The notes under the pieces are model-generated. The model ran no database searches and was not told the DNA's origin. It was given only the letters and a program-made list of their open reading frames with translations. A stretch of 64,000 bases of DNA, taken from positions 1-64,000 of the forward strand of contig JAUJYZ010000126.1 in assembly GCA_033675265.1 (NCBI GenBank). The letters run 5' to 3'. Shown piece by piece: positions 43,760 to 54,699 of this stretch. The stretch's first letter is position 1, and every line of letters begins with the position of its first letter. The position numbers were made by a program, and so were the translations under genes. The stretch comes from Actinostola sp. cb2023. Its lineage: Eukaryota > Cnidaria > Anthozoa > Actiniaria > Actinostolidae.

Positions 43760-44157
43760 TTTTATATTAAGCTACGCAGGCTATTAAACGTCGAGCTAAA
43801 GCCGAAGGAGACATAAAGTCTGGCCAAGAAAGATTACAAAGCACAAACCAATCAGGGAAAGCACCGGAGGTCAAGGGGCCAAAATATAAGTATTTTCTCG
43901 TCTAAATCTAAATTTAGATTGAAACAGGACGCTCTAGTAGCGTGAAGTCGGGCTATTAACGTTTTAATGATATACTGTAAAGTTCGCAGTACTGAAAATG
44001 CAAGGAAAGCATGTTCTATCGAGCTCGAGTCATGCAACGACGAGCAACCAAAAACTGTTTCAATCGCACTGAAAATCGCACTATAAGATATCTATATTTA
44101 GTTCAAATAGGTTACATTTCATTTAGAAGCCCGACTTCACGCTAGAAGAGCGTCTAG

Positions 44158-45541
44158 TTTGACTTTACTGTGTTACAGTGTACCCCATGACACATCACAG
44201 GGAACCTATCATTATTTTGAATTTACTGAGTTTCAGTGTACCACATGACACACCACAGGGAACCCATCATTATTTAACTTCACTATCGTACAGTGTACCC
44301 CATGACACATCACAGGGAACCCATCATTATTTGACTTTACTGTGTTACAGTGTACCCCATGACACATCACAGGGAACCTATCATTATTTGAATTTACTGA
44401 GTTACAGTGTACCACATGACACACCAGAGGGAACCCATCATTATTTGACTTCACTGTCTTACAGTGTACCCCATGACACATCACAGGGAACCCATCATTA
44501 TTTGACTTTACTCTGTTACAGTGTACGCCATGACACATCAGAGGGAACCCATCATTAATTGACTTTACTGTGTTACAGTGTACCCCATGACACATCACAG
44601 GGAACCTATCATTATTTTGAATTTACTGAGTTACAGTGTACCACATGACACACCACAGGGAACCCATCATTATTTGAATTCACTGTCTTACAGTGTACCC
44701 CATGACACATCACAGGGAACCCATCATTATTTGACTTTACTGTGTTACAGTGTACCCCATGACACATCACAGGGAACCCATCATTATTTGACTTTACTGT
44801 GTTACAGTGTACCCCATGACACATCACAGGGAACCCATCATTATTTGACTTTACTGTGTTACAGTGTACCCCATGACACACCACAGGGAACCCATCATTA
44901 TTTGAATTTACTGTGTTACAGCTAGTGTACCACATGACACACCACAGGGAACCCATCATTATTTGACTTCACTGACTTACAGTGTACCCCATGACACACC
45001 ACAGGGAACCGATCATTATTTGAGTTTACTGAGTTACAGTGTACCAAATGACACACCACAGGGAACCCATCATTATTTGACTTCTGTCTCTTACAGTGTA
45101 CCCCATGACACATCACAGGGAACCCATCATTATTTGACTTTACTGTGTTACAGTGTACCACATGACACACCACATGGAACCCATCATTATTTGAGTTTAC
45201 TGTGTTACAGTGTATGCCATGACAAACCAGAGGGAACCCATCATTATTTGACTTTACTGTGTTACAGTGTACCACATGACACACCACAGGGAACCCATCA
45301 TTATTTGACTTACTGTCTTACAGTGTACCCCATGACATATCACAGGGAACCCATCATTATTTGAAATTACTCTGTTACAGTGTACCCCATGACACACCAC
45401 AGGGAACCCATCATTATTTGACTTTACTGTGTTACAGTGTACCCCATGACACACCACAGGGAACCCATCATTATTTGAATTTACTGTGTTACAGCTAGTG
45501 TACCACATGACACACCACAGGGAACCCATCATCATTTGACT
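44158..45541 (+). repeat. 57-bp minisatellite, second block (about 24 units)
   Basis: Continuation of the array after the insertion. Variants include CCATCATTATTTTGAATTT units and two units with an extra AGCT (CAGCTAGTGTACC at 44920 and 45490), which lie 570 bp apart and suggest duplication of a 10-unit block. Confidence 0.95.
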
Positions 45542-45928
45542 TATCCGGGTTTCATATCGTCAGATACTGGGTACGAATCCCTAAATTGTGATAATCAACA
45601 CATAGCCAGACAGAGTTTGGTGTTAATCGAGTCAATGTTGAATGACTTACGGCCATTCAAATATGCTAGAATTTACAAAGAAATGTATGGAGGAGCGGAC
45701 AGTTGAAGTAGCTCTCGAACACCGAAAAAACACGTCCGTCATTAACACTAGTCACGCATCATGGGGTCATAACTTCAATCAAGGCTGTCAAATTACTGTC
45801 TGTTTTTCTAAGAATAAACAAACACACTGAGTATTACAACGATGATCCCATCGTATTATTAATAACTGAACAATTGTGTTTTTTTATTAATATACATTGA
45901 TATACATTGTTCTTGTACTTCATTTCAG
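45542..45928. other. Intron 3' part before the finger exon
   Basis: The last ~150 bp (GGCTGTCAAATTACTGTCTG, TTTTTCTAA) resemble the region beyond the acceptor of the paralogue at 58161-58310, so the duplication included intron sequence. It ends TTGTACTTCATTTCAG. Confidence 0.6.
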
Positions 45929-47061
45929 GGTTCAATAAAATACAACATCATATTTGGTCAACCAATAATATACACAGATGATTATGGCTGTAGTAATGGC
46001 TGTTCTTCTATGTACATCAATACCGGTTTAACTGACAACATGGATGATGCAAGTCAACCACATCCAACAGTTGTAGGTGATAGTAGTCATAATTCAGTTA
46101 ATACAGTTGGGAATTCGTTGAAAAATGCTTCTGCTGTCCACGTGGATGAACGTTTATCAATGTTGAGTATTTTAGAGGAATTAGATTTACCCTCTGAAAA
46201 GGAATCAGTTGAAAACAGCACTCAAGCAACATATTCATCCACTGATAATGCTATTTCACATTCTCAAGAGATTGTGGAAAGTCACCTTCATGAAAATGGC
46301 AAACACACTGGAGAGAAGCCATTTGGATGTTCTTACTGTGTTAAAAAATTTAGTTTCAAAAGCCATCTCACTGCTCATCTCAGAATTCATACTGAGGAGA
46401 GAAGCCATTTGAATGTTCTTACTGTGATAAAAAGTTTGGCCACAAAAGCCATCACACTGCTCATCTCAGAATTCATACTGGAGAGAAGCCATTTGAATGT
46501 TCTTACTGTGATAAAAAGTTTGGCCTCAAAGGTTATCTCAAATCTCATCTCACAATTCATACTGGAGAGAAGCCATTTGGATGTTCTTACTGTGATAAAA
46601 AGTTTGGCCGCAAAAGCTTTCTCACTGCTCATCTCAGAATTCATACTGGAGAGAAGCTATTTGAATGTTCTTACTGTGATAAAAAGTTTGGCCAGAAAGG
46701 CGATCACACTGTTCATCTCAGAATTCATACTGGAGAGAAGCCATTTGAATGTTCTTACTGTGATAAAAAGTTTTGCCGCAAAAGCTTTCTCACTGCTCAT
46801 CTCAGAATTCATACTGGAGAGAAGCCATTTGAATGTTCTTACTGTGATAAAAAGTTTTGCCGCAAAAGCTTTCTCACTGTTCATCTCAGAATTCATACTG
46901 GAGAGAAGCCATTTGAATGTTCTTACTGTGATGAAAAGTTTTGCCGCAAAAGCCTTCTCACTGCTCATCTCAGAATTCATACTGGAGAGAAGCCATACAA
47001 ATGTATTTCTTATGCCAAGACATTTCGGCACCAAGCATCCATCACAAGGCATAGTTGCTGA
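45929..47061 (+). pseudogene. C2H2 zinc-finger exon with a 2-nt frameshift
   Basis: After the acceptor the frame reads GSIKYNIIFGQPIIYTDDYG, an acidic low-complexity stretch (LEELDLPSEKESVENS) and a first finger, CSYC...HLTAHLRIH. At about 46394 two extra bases (ACTGAGGAGAG where other linkers have ACTGGAGAG) shift the frame; the following seven canonical fingers and one degenerate finger (second Cys replaced by Tyr, last His lost) lie open in the +2-shifted frame and end at TGA 47059-47061. Without the shift the exon would give nine fingers with [15 protein letters not shown] linkers, a DNA-binding nuclear protein. The unshifted frame runs to 47083 as nonsense repeats ([14 protein letters not shown]). 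Recent pseudogene or sequence error; the rest is intact. Confidence 0.85.
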
Positions 47062-47630
47062 GCCATCAGGAGAGAATAAGTAATTATGTTCACAATAGAC
47101 CTTTAGTCCGTACTACACATTCATTCATTTCTTTTAATCAACGCATTGAGTAACAATAGTTACAACCATTCAATAAATGAACTAGAATAATATTTACAAA
47201 AGTACAAACAAACTATATACAGTAAATAAATAGATAATTATATAAATATTTTATTTATTTAAACGACAAGACATTTGTAATTCTTCCCCCTAGCTTGTCA
47301 ACGTTGGTCAATATTTTGATAGTTCACTGCTTCCCTGTGGCGGTACGAACGAACGCCTAACACTAAATAAACTGTTCTGGTGTCCCTAGAACCATCGTAT
47401 ATTGACCATTGTTTATAGCTATTGTATAGTAATGTATGGTAATGTGATTACGTGAAATGCAGGATCCCTGTGCTGTTGTCCAAGATGAAAAGGCAAGAAA
47501 TTCGGTTAAGAATCAATCAAAACACAGCACAATATAGTTTTCTCTCCTATCGATAATTCGTGTTTCTAAGTAATATTTGTCTAACATTTGTCTAAGTGCT
47601 TTGCCTCGATCCATTATAGAATACATTGCA
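47062..47630. other. 3' flank of the finger exon
   Basis: AT-rich, with an AATAAATG site at 47171. No further gene is seen. Confidence 0.45.
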
Positions 47631-48292
47631 AGCGAGGCGAGCGTGTGGCGATCGACGAAGTCACGAGTGGGCGCGAGTGTTTTTGAAACATTACTTTTCA
47701 CCTATAACTCACGACACAGACGTCAGTAGTCTTGCTCGTATAAATTCAATTGATACCTTGCTTTACAGTAAACAATCTCGATCGGTGGACTTTTTCATGT
47801 TCCTAAAGACATTTCAATGCTTCGATAACACTCACACATCACTTGCAGCGGCTTCGGTCTTCCTAATTCGAGACATTTGAGATCAGAGAAGAACTATTAG
47901 TTGAAACTATAAATTCACTCGGTCAGATTTGAATTTGAATTGATGCTATATTTAGCAACCTTCGATAAGGACCAACACAAGGCTTGTTGTGTTATCCAAT
48001 CAAAATGAGTTTTAGTTCAGCCGTCACCAGGGTCTTCTCTCGAGCGTCCGCCATTCATTCCTCGAGAAGAGAGGGCCCTGGGGACGAGGTTGCACCAGGG
48101 TCTTCTCTCTCGGGTGGAGGCTAAATGGGATACCTCAAAAGGACCTCATTAATATAAAACAATAGAACGATGCAGTAACACAATAGATTCGTTCTATTGT
48201 TTGGTCGGCCAAGGGTGGTTTGGGTTATGGAAACAAGCCTTTGCCGTACATTTTGAAAATAGCGAGAAGAGGGCCCTGGGGACGAGGTTGCA
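47630..48292 (-). mobile_element. Second, rearranged copy of the CAACCTCG element
   Basis: On the minus strand 47690-48098 follows the interior and end of the element at 30570-31470 (GAAATGTCTTTAGGAACATG, AAAAAGTCCACCGATCGAGA, GGTTGCTAAATATAGCAT). Further element ends are stacked at 48094-48116 and 48262-48292. Between them AAACAATAGAACGA / TCGTTCTATTGTTT (48156-48202) forms a hairpin. Confidence 0.75.
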
Positions 48293-48410
48293 TTCCTTTC
48301 CACCACAATGCAGTGCGCGCTTCGACTACAACAATGGATTGCTTTGTTCTAGCTATCCCAAAATGCAACGTTCTTATATATTCCTCCACCACAATGCACT
48401 TGAGTGCGCA
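48293..48410 (+). repeat. Isolated start of the 88-bp minisatellite
   Basis: About 1.3 units (CATTCCTTTCCACCACAATG, CAGTGCGCGCTTCGACTACA) directly after an element end, separated from the main array by 1.75 kb. Confidence 0.85.
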
Positions 48411-50160
48411 GCCGAAAATAGCACAAATTGACTTCTTCTAAGCTTCTTCTTTGCATTCGAGAACTTATTTTAAGCTGAAAAATTGTCCCTCGATCGTGAG
48501 ATCGTATTATTTTGGTACTATGATGAATCAGTACACTCTATTTGTTATGATTTTGACTGATTTTCATCAGCTGGTGTCGTTTTCCATATTAAGAAAACAC
48601 TCTATGTGTTGAAGTTTATTGTAAAGGATAGCTTAATTCTTCATTTTTTTGATGGACTTCTTAGAATCAGCTGTATGAAAACAGCATAAGTTTGATTCAC
48701 ATTGAGTTTTTATTCAGCATTGTGTTTGCGAATCGTTTATCTGAATTGGTGACGTGCCAAACTAAATTATAAGAAAACCTCTCTTAGTAGCTCACCCCCC
48801 AGCAATTTTCTTCCGTGATTTATTGCTTCACTCATGCTAGTTTCGTAAGGTCTTGTTTGTTGGAGTTGAAAAATTGTCCCTCTTGCTTTGCGGTGGATTT
48901 GAAGTGTCCAAGTATCACTCATTCACCCGACTTCTCCGTAGGAATGTTGCCTTGTTTTGGCGGATTTTGTTCCATTATACGGAAACAAATATCCACGGCA
49001 CCACAAAAGTAGGTGAACTATTGATTTCCTTTCAATGATTTTCTAAAACTTCATTCTAGAGACGTAGATCGCTCACTAAATCTTCCACAGCAGTGCACTT
49101 GGCAAAACAATAGCGATACTTCATGTTTACAAACATAATACCATGATCACCTCGGTTTTCATTGTTCCACGAGGGACATTTAACATCGAACATCCCTCGC
49201 GAAAGCTCTAAGTCAAGCATCGCTCATGCATAGTAATGAGGGAAATTTAGACTAAATATCCCTCATTACTATGCATGAGGATGCAAGTCAGTCTCTCATA
49301 TACACCAGGTGTACACACAATCATTGGGACCCAAGAGCAAACCGAATAGTACTTAATCGCTCCTCTACTTATGATGACTCGAGCATTCAAGACGTGTGGG
49401 ATGTGTGAAGCTCAAAATACAGTGGTATTTTGATATCCACAACATCGTTAACGCATGCGCAATAGAAGGAAATGCACAAAAGTCGAATTCAAAGGATATT
49501 TTATTATATTAGCTATTTCTGTTATTTGTTCACACAATGAAATATTATATTAGTTGGCACTTTCCTCTTTTTCTGTATGTGCTTTTTAGTGTTTTGAGGA
49601 ACCGTATTCTCCCTTACTTGCTCCACTTCGTCATCTCTCACAAAAGTAAACCGACCTTCCGCCATTTCTGATCTGTTTACCTTCAGGTACTCCTTACTAT
49701 AACTAATTTATACTCTTTTATTGTGTAAATGAAACAAAGATGTGCAACATGCATGAAGCATTCCCCAGAGTACAGTCTAATCAAGAAGTCTTTCACAAAA
49801 CACTATAATATATTCTCCTTTGCGCCGGTTAACTCAAGCCTGTATTTTTGTCCATTTCCTCGGTGATCATGGTATTACAAACTAATACCATGGCATCTTC
49901 GGGATATTAGTGATTAAATGTCCCTCGGGACTTCCACTAAACTTCCCTCGGCTTCGGGGACATTTAATCACTAATATTCCTCAGTGCCATGGTATTACTT
50001 ATAATTAACATTGTAAATGTGCCAACCATTTCCACAAAGACTTCTCACACGTTTTGTTTCAACAGCCAATCAATCTCTGGTTGGCACATGAATGACAAAA
50101 GCTGAAGTATCGATTATGCAAATAGATACTTTGAAATCTGAATCAAACGCATGCGCAGAC
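48411..50160. other. Spacer with two inverted repeats, no gene
   Basis: TCATGCATAGTAATGAGGGA at 49214 faces TCCCTCATTACTATGCATGA at 49258. A second pair, GATATTAGTGATTAAATGTC at 49904 and GACATTTAATCACTAATATT at 49959, lies inside CCATGGTATTAC-type ends (49870-49997). They share GGGACATTTAA vocabulary with 49175. No coding sequence is recognised. Confidence 0.6.
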
Positions 50161-50164
50161 AAAA

Positions 50165-52560
50165 TGTACACATGCTGTGCGCGCTTCGACTACAACAATG
50201 GATTGCTTTCTAGCTATCCCAAAATACGTTTTTATACATTCCTTCCCTCCACAATGCAGTGCGCGCTTCGATTACAATGGATTACTTTATTCTAGCTATC
50301 CCAAAATGCAACGTTCTTATACATTCCTTTCCACCACAATACAGTGCGCGCTTCGACTACAACAATGGATTGCTTTGATCTAGCTATCACAAAATGCAAC
50401 GTTCTTAAACATTCCTTTCCACCACAATGCAGTGCGCGCTTCAAATACAACAATGGATTGCTTTGTTCTAGCTATCCCAAAATGCAACGTTCTTATGTAT
50501 TCCTTTCCACCACAATACAGTGCGCGCTTCGATTACAAGGGATTACCTTGTTCTAGCTATCCCAAAATGCAACGTTCTTATACATTCCTTTCCACCACAA
50601 TGCAGTGCGCGCTTCGACTACAACAATGAATTGCTTTGTTCTAGCTATCCCAAAATGCAACGTTCTTATACATTCCTTTCCACCACAATGCAGTGCGCGC
50701 TTCGACTACAACAATGGATTGCTTTGTTCTAGCTATCCCAAAATGCAACGTTCTTATACATTCCTTTCCACCACAATGCAGTGTGCGCTTCGACTGCAAC
50801 AATATATTGCTTTGTTCTAGCTATCCCAAAATGCAACGTTGTTATACATTCCTTTCCACCACAATACAGTGCGCGCTTCGATTACAAGGGATTACCTTGT
50901 TCTAGCTATCCCAAAATGCAACGTTCTTATACATTCCTTTCCACCACAATGCAGTGCGCGCTTCCACTACAACAATGGATTGCTTTGATCTAGCTATCAC
51001 AAAATGCAACGTTCTTAAACATTCCTTTCCACCACAATGCAGTGCGCGCTTCAAATACAACAATGGATTGCTTTGTTCTAGCTATCCCAAAATGCAACGT
51101 TCTTATGTATTCCTTTCCACCACAATACAGTGCGCGCTTCGATTACAAGGGATTACTTTGTTCTAGCTATCCCAAAATGCAACGTTCTTATACATTCCTT
51201 TCCACCACAATGCAGTGCGCGCTTCGACTACAACAATGGAATTGCTTTGTTCTAGCTATCCCAAAATGCAACGTTCTTATACATTCCTTTCCACCACAAT
51301 GCAGTGCGCGCTTCGACTACAACAATGGATTGCTTTGTTCTAGCTATCCCAAAATGCAACGTTCTTATACATTCCTTTCCACCACAATGCAGTGTGCGCT
51401 TCGACTGCAACAATATATTGCTTTGTTCTAGCTATCCCAAAATGCAACGTTTGTTATACATTCCTTTCCACCACAATACAGTGCGCGCTTCGATTACAAG
51501 GGATTACTTTGTTCTAGCTATCCCAAAATGCAACGTTCTTATACATTCCTTTCCACCACAATGCAGTGCGCGCTTCCACTACAACAATGGATTGCTTTGT
51601 TCTAGCTATCCCAAAATACAACGTTCTTATGCATTCCTTTCCACCAAAATGCAGTGCGCGCTTCGACTATAACAATGGATTGCTTTCTAGCTATCCCAAA
51701 ATGCAACGTTCTTATACATTCCTTTCCACCACAATACAGTGCGCGCTTCGATTACAAGGGATTACTTTGTTCTAGCTATCCCAAAATGCAACGTTCTTAT
51801 ACATTTCTTTCCACCACAATGCAGTGCGCGCTTTCATTACAACAATGAATTGCTTTGTTCTAGCTATCCCAAAATGCAACGTTCTTATACATTCCTTTCC
51901 ACCACAATGCAGTGCGCGCTTCGACTACAACAATGGATTGCTTTGTTCTAGCTATCCCAAAATGCAACGCTCTTATACATTCCTTTCCACCACAATACAG
52001 TGCGCGCTTCGACTACAACAATGAATTGCTTTGTTCTAGCTATCCCAAAATGCAACGCTCTTATACATTCCTTTCCACCACAATACAGTGCGCGCTTCGA
52101 CTACAACAATGGATTGCTTTGTTCTAGCTATCCCAAAATGCAACGCTCTTATACATTCCTTTCCACCACAATACAGTGCGCGCTTCGATTACAACAATGA
52201 ATTGCTTTGTTCTAGCTATCCCAAAATGCAACGCTCTTATACATTCCTTTCCACCACAATACAGTGCGCGCTTCGATTATAACAATGAATTGCTTTGTTC
52301 TAGCTATCCCAAAATGCAACGTTCTAATACATTCCTTTCCACCACAATGCAGTGCGCGCTTCGATTATAACAATGAATTGCTTTGTTCTAGCTATCCCAA
52401 AATGCAACGTTCTAATACATTCCTTTCCACCACAATGCAGTGCGCGCTTCGATTATAAGAATGAATTGCTATGTTCTAGCTATCCCAAACGCAATGTTCT
52501 AATACATTCCTTTTCACCACAATGCAGTGCGCGCTAGATTATAATAATGAATTGCTTTGT
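50165..52560 (+). repeat. 88-bp minisatellite, main block (about 27 units)
   Basis: The unit is ATTCCTTTCCACCACAATGC, AGTGCGCGCTTCGACTACAA, CAATGGATTGCTTTGTTCTA and GCTATCCCAAAATGCAACGT, then TCTTATAC; many units are 85 bp, lacking a triplet. A block from 50344-50905 recurs at 50954 onward with the same private variants (GATCTAGCTATCACAAAATG). Frames of 60-130 codons recur in all registers and are by-products. Confidence 0.95.
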
Positions 52561-52567
52561 TCTATCA

Positions 52568-52860
52568 TATCAAGAAATCTGTGCTGTTTTCGTAGATCGG
52601 CTTACGGGGACTGGGCACGAATTAACCGGTCACCCTTTGTTAAGTTATTCCCAGTCTTTTTGGCCATGTTACAAAATGGCCGACAAAGTTTACATTCATT
52701 TACTCGAGTTGCTGTAAGTTTTGATGGATTTTTCGATAAAAATCGTACTTTTAAGCGAAAAATATTTACAGGGATTCCAAATATGGTAAGTACAATGCCC
52801 AAATATGGTAATAGGAAAGCTGGCCGATCAAACCACATTTTAATGGGGGATTTCTTGATA
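52568..52860. mobile_element. 293-bp insert in the 88-bp array with exon-like pieces
   Basis: Short inverted ends TATCAAGAAATC / GATTTCTTGATA. Inside on the plus strand are ATG (52666), an open 16-codon stretch and GTTGCT|GTAAGT, then TATTTACAG|, a 14-nt piece and |GTAAGT (52786). The splice-like signals may be chance or the mark of a captured gene start. Confidence 0.6.
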
Positions 52861-53462
52861 TGCTATCCCAAAATGCAATTAACGTTCTAATACATTCCTT
52901 TCCACCACAATGCAGTGCGCGCTTCGATTATAACATGAATTGCTTTGTTCTAGCTATCCCAAAATGCAACGTTCTAATACATTCCTTTCCACCACAATGC
53001 AGTGCGCGCTTCGATTATAACAATGAATTGCTTTGTTCTAGCTATCCCAAAATGCAACGTTCTAATACATTCCTTTCCACCACAATGCAGTGCGCGCTTC
53101 CACTACAACAATGGATTGCTTTGTTCTAGCTATCCCAAAATGCAACGTTCTTATTACATTCCTTTCCACCACAATGCAGTTCGCGCTTCGACTACAACAA
53201 TGGATTGCTTTGTTCTAGCTATCCCAAAATGCAACGTTCTTATACATTCCTTTCCACCACAATGCAGTGCACGCTTCGACTACAACAATGGATTGCTTTG
53301 TTCTAGCTATCCCAAAATGCAACGTTCTTATACATTCCTTTCCACCACAATGCAGTCCACGCTTCCACTACAACAATGGATTGCTTTGTTCTAGCTATCC
53401 CAAAATACTTTCTTATACATTCCTTTCCACCACAATGCAGTGCGCGCTTCGACTACAAAAGT
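52861..53462 (+). repeat. 88-bp minisatellite, last block (about 7 units)
   Basis: The array resumes with GCTATCCCAAAATGCAATTAACG after the insert and ends at TTCGACTACAAAAGTGCG. Confidence 0.95.
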
Positions 53463-53640
53463 GCGATCATCATTATTTAGTTCGCGGCTGAACCTCATGT
53501 AAGACGCGTGCGTTTCTAGCAACTATTTGTGTTTATAATTCTTTATTCTAACATTTCACGGTGAATTGTTTGCACTTGTAGCCTCAGCAAAGATTCACAA
53601 ACTTGGTGAGTAGGTATTTCTGTATTTCACAATCACATCA

Positions 53641-53880
53641 CCAATCCAGTAGCAGGCAGCACTCACTAAATTGTAGGTAGCCTAGTGATACAATTATATT
53701 TATTATACCCACCATGCAATCTGACATTACACCAATCCAGTAGCAGGCAGTACTCACTAAATTGTAGGTAGCCTAGTTTATACAACTATATTTATTATAC
53801 CCACCATGCAATCATATCACCAATCCAGTAGCAGGCAGTACTCACTAAATTGTAGGTAGCCTAGTGATACAACTATTCCA
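53641..53880 (+). repeat. ~90-bp tandem repeat, 2.7 units
   Basis: CCAATCCAGTAGCAGGCAG, CACTAAATTGTAGGTAGCC and TTTATTATACCCACCATGCA recur at 53641, 53733 and 53820. Confidence 0.9.
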
Positions 53881-54560
53881 AGTATCGTTGTCCCCGCAAG
53901 CAAGAAACTGACGACGTACGAAAAGGACTTTGCCGGGAATCTCCTAATTACTCGTGCCCAGGCCGAAGGAGTCTTAAATTGGAGATCGTCTTTTTTTTTG
54001 TCGGTCAGGTTATGAAATGGAAGGTGGAGACATGAAATCTCATCACAAGAGAGATTACAAATCACAAACCAATCCGGAGGCTCTGGAGGTCAAGCAGGGG
54101 CAAGTTCAGTTGTCAGTTGTCAGAATCTATCACGAAAATATATCTAGTTCTGAATGGCTTGAGTTTCCTTGCCAGGATTGTCCTTTTTCCAAAAAATACC
54201 TTTATAAAGTGGCTCAACTAGGAGACAAGAAGTCTGACAGCCAAACACTGAGTTGATAACTATAATCGTTCTCAGATCTAAACATAGAGAAATGTTTAAG
54301 CAGTGAATACACCTATCACTCAACAAGTGACCAAACACTGATTTGATCCGACTATAATCGTTATCTCAGATCTAAATATAGAGAAATGTTTTAAGCAGTG
54401 AATACACCTTTGATGACTAAGCACAATCTGCAATTGAGTGGGTCCGGCTGGGAATTGAACGAGATCACTAAAAGCTGATCTATGAGGTTTTATCGACAGT
54501 CGACCTCTTTCTTCACAAACCTTGTTAGAAGAAAGTTATGTCGTCTTGTGATCGTCAGAA
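53868..54560 (+). repeat. Composite of dispersed repeats seen at 40-44 kb
   Basis: 53868-53955 is copy 3 of the TTCCA-ATCGTTGT repeat. 54046-54100 (GAGATTACAAATCACAAACC) resembles 43829-43880. 54500-54545 (CTCTTTCTTCACAAACCTTG) resembles 42500-42545 and 43640. So parts of the nested 42-44 kb elements have a degraded relative here. Confidence 0.55.
54237..54415 (+). repeat. ~95-bp direct duplication
   Basis: ATCTAAACATAGAGAAATGT and AAGCAGTGAATACACCT occur twice with ACTATAATCGTT before each. Confidence 0.85.
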
Positions 54561-54699
54561 AAAAGGAAATTTGAAGGAAGTATGTCTAATACGCTTATCT
54601 CACATACAAATGCACACGCTGTTAGCGGTATATACAGTATACTTCTTTCATGCTACAATGCATCCCAGTGCTCAAACGCACCAGGGCACGAGTGAACGC

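Larger units (their letters stand above)
42338..44157 (+). mobile_element. Element inserted in the 57-bp array, copy 1
   Basis: The array is cut at CATCATTATT and resumes with TTTGACTTTACTG at 44158. The left end is a hairpin of about 12 bp, AGTCGGGCTTCC-TGT-GGAAGACCCGACT. The right end reads GAAGCCCGACTTCACGCTAG, then AAGAGCGT and CTAG, with stem ACGCT/AGCGT directly before CTAG. The two copies share both ends and part of their interior (GTTCAAATAGG, CTTTCTTCA-AAAC). A 3' hairpin before CTAG recalls Helitrons, but the 5' end and target are not canonical, so the class is open. Confidence 0.75.

Noticed and set aside
46387..47052. Minus-strand frames with [21 protein letters not shown] repeats
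   Set aside because: Antisense shadow of the finger repeats.
46400..47083. Repeat protein with [16 protein letters not shown] units
   Set aside because: This is the C2H2 array read in the wrong frame after the 2-nt insertion; the proper frame shows standard fingers.
50092..53491. Dozens of 60-130 codon frames in the 88-bp array
   Set aside because: The same peptide pieces appear in all registers of the tandem repeat; no domain.
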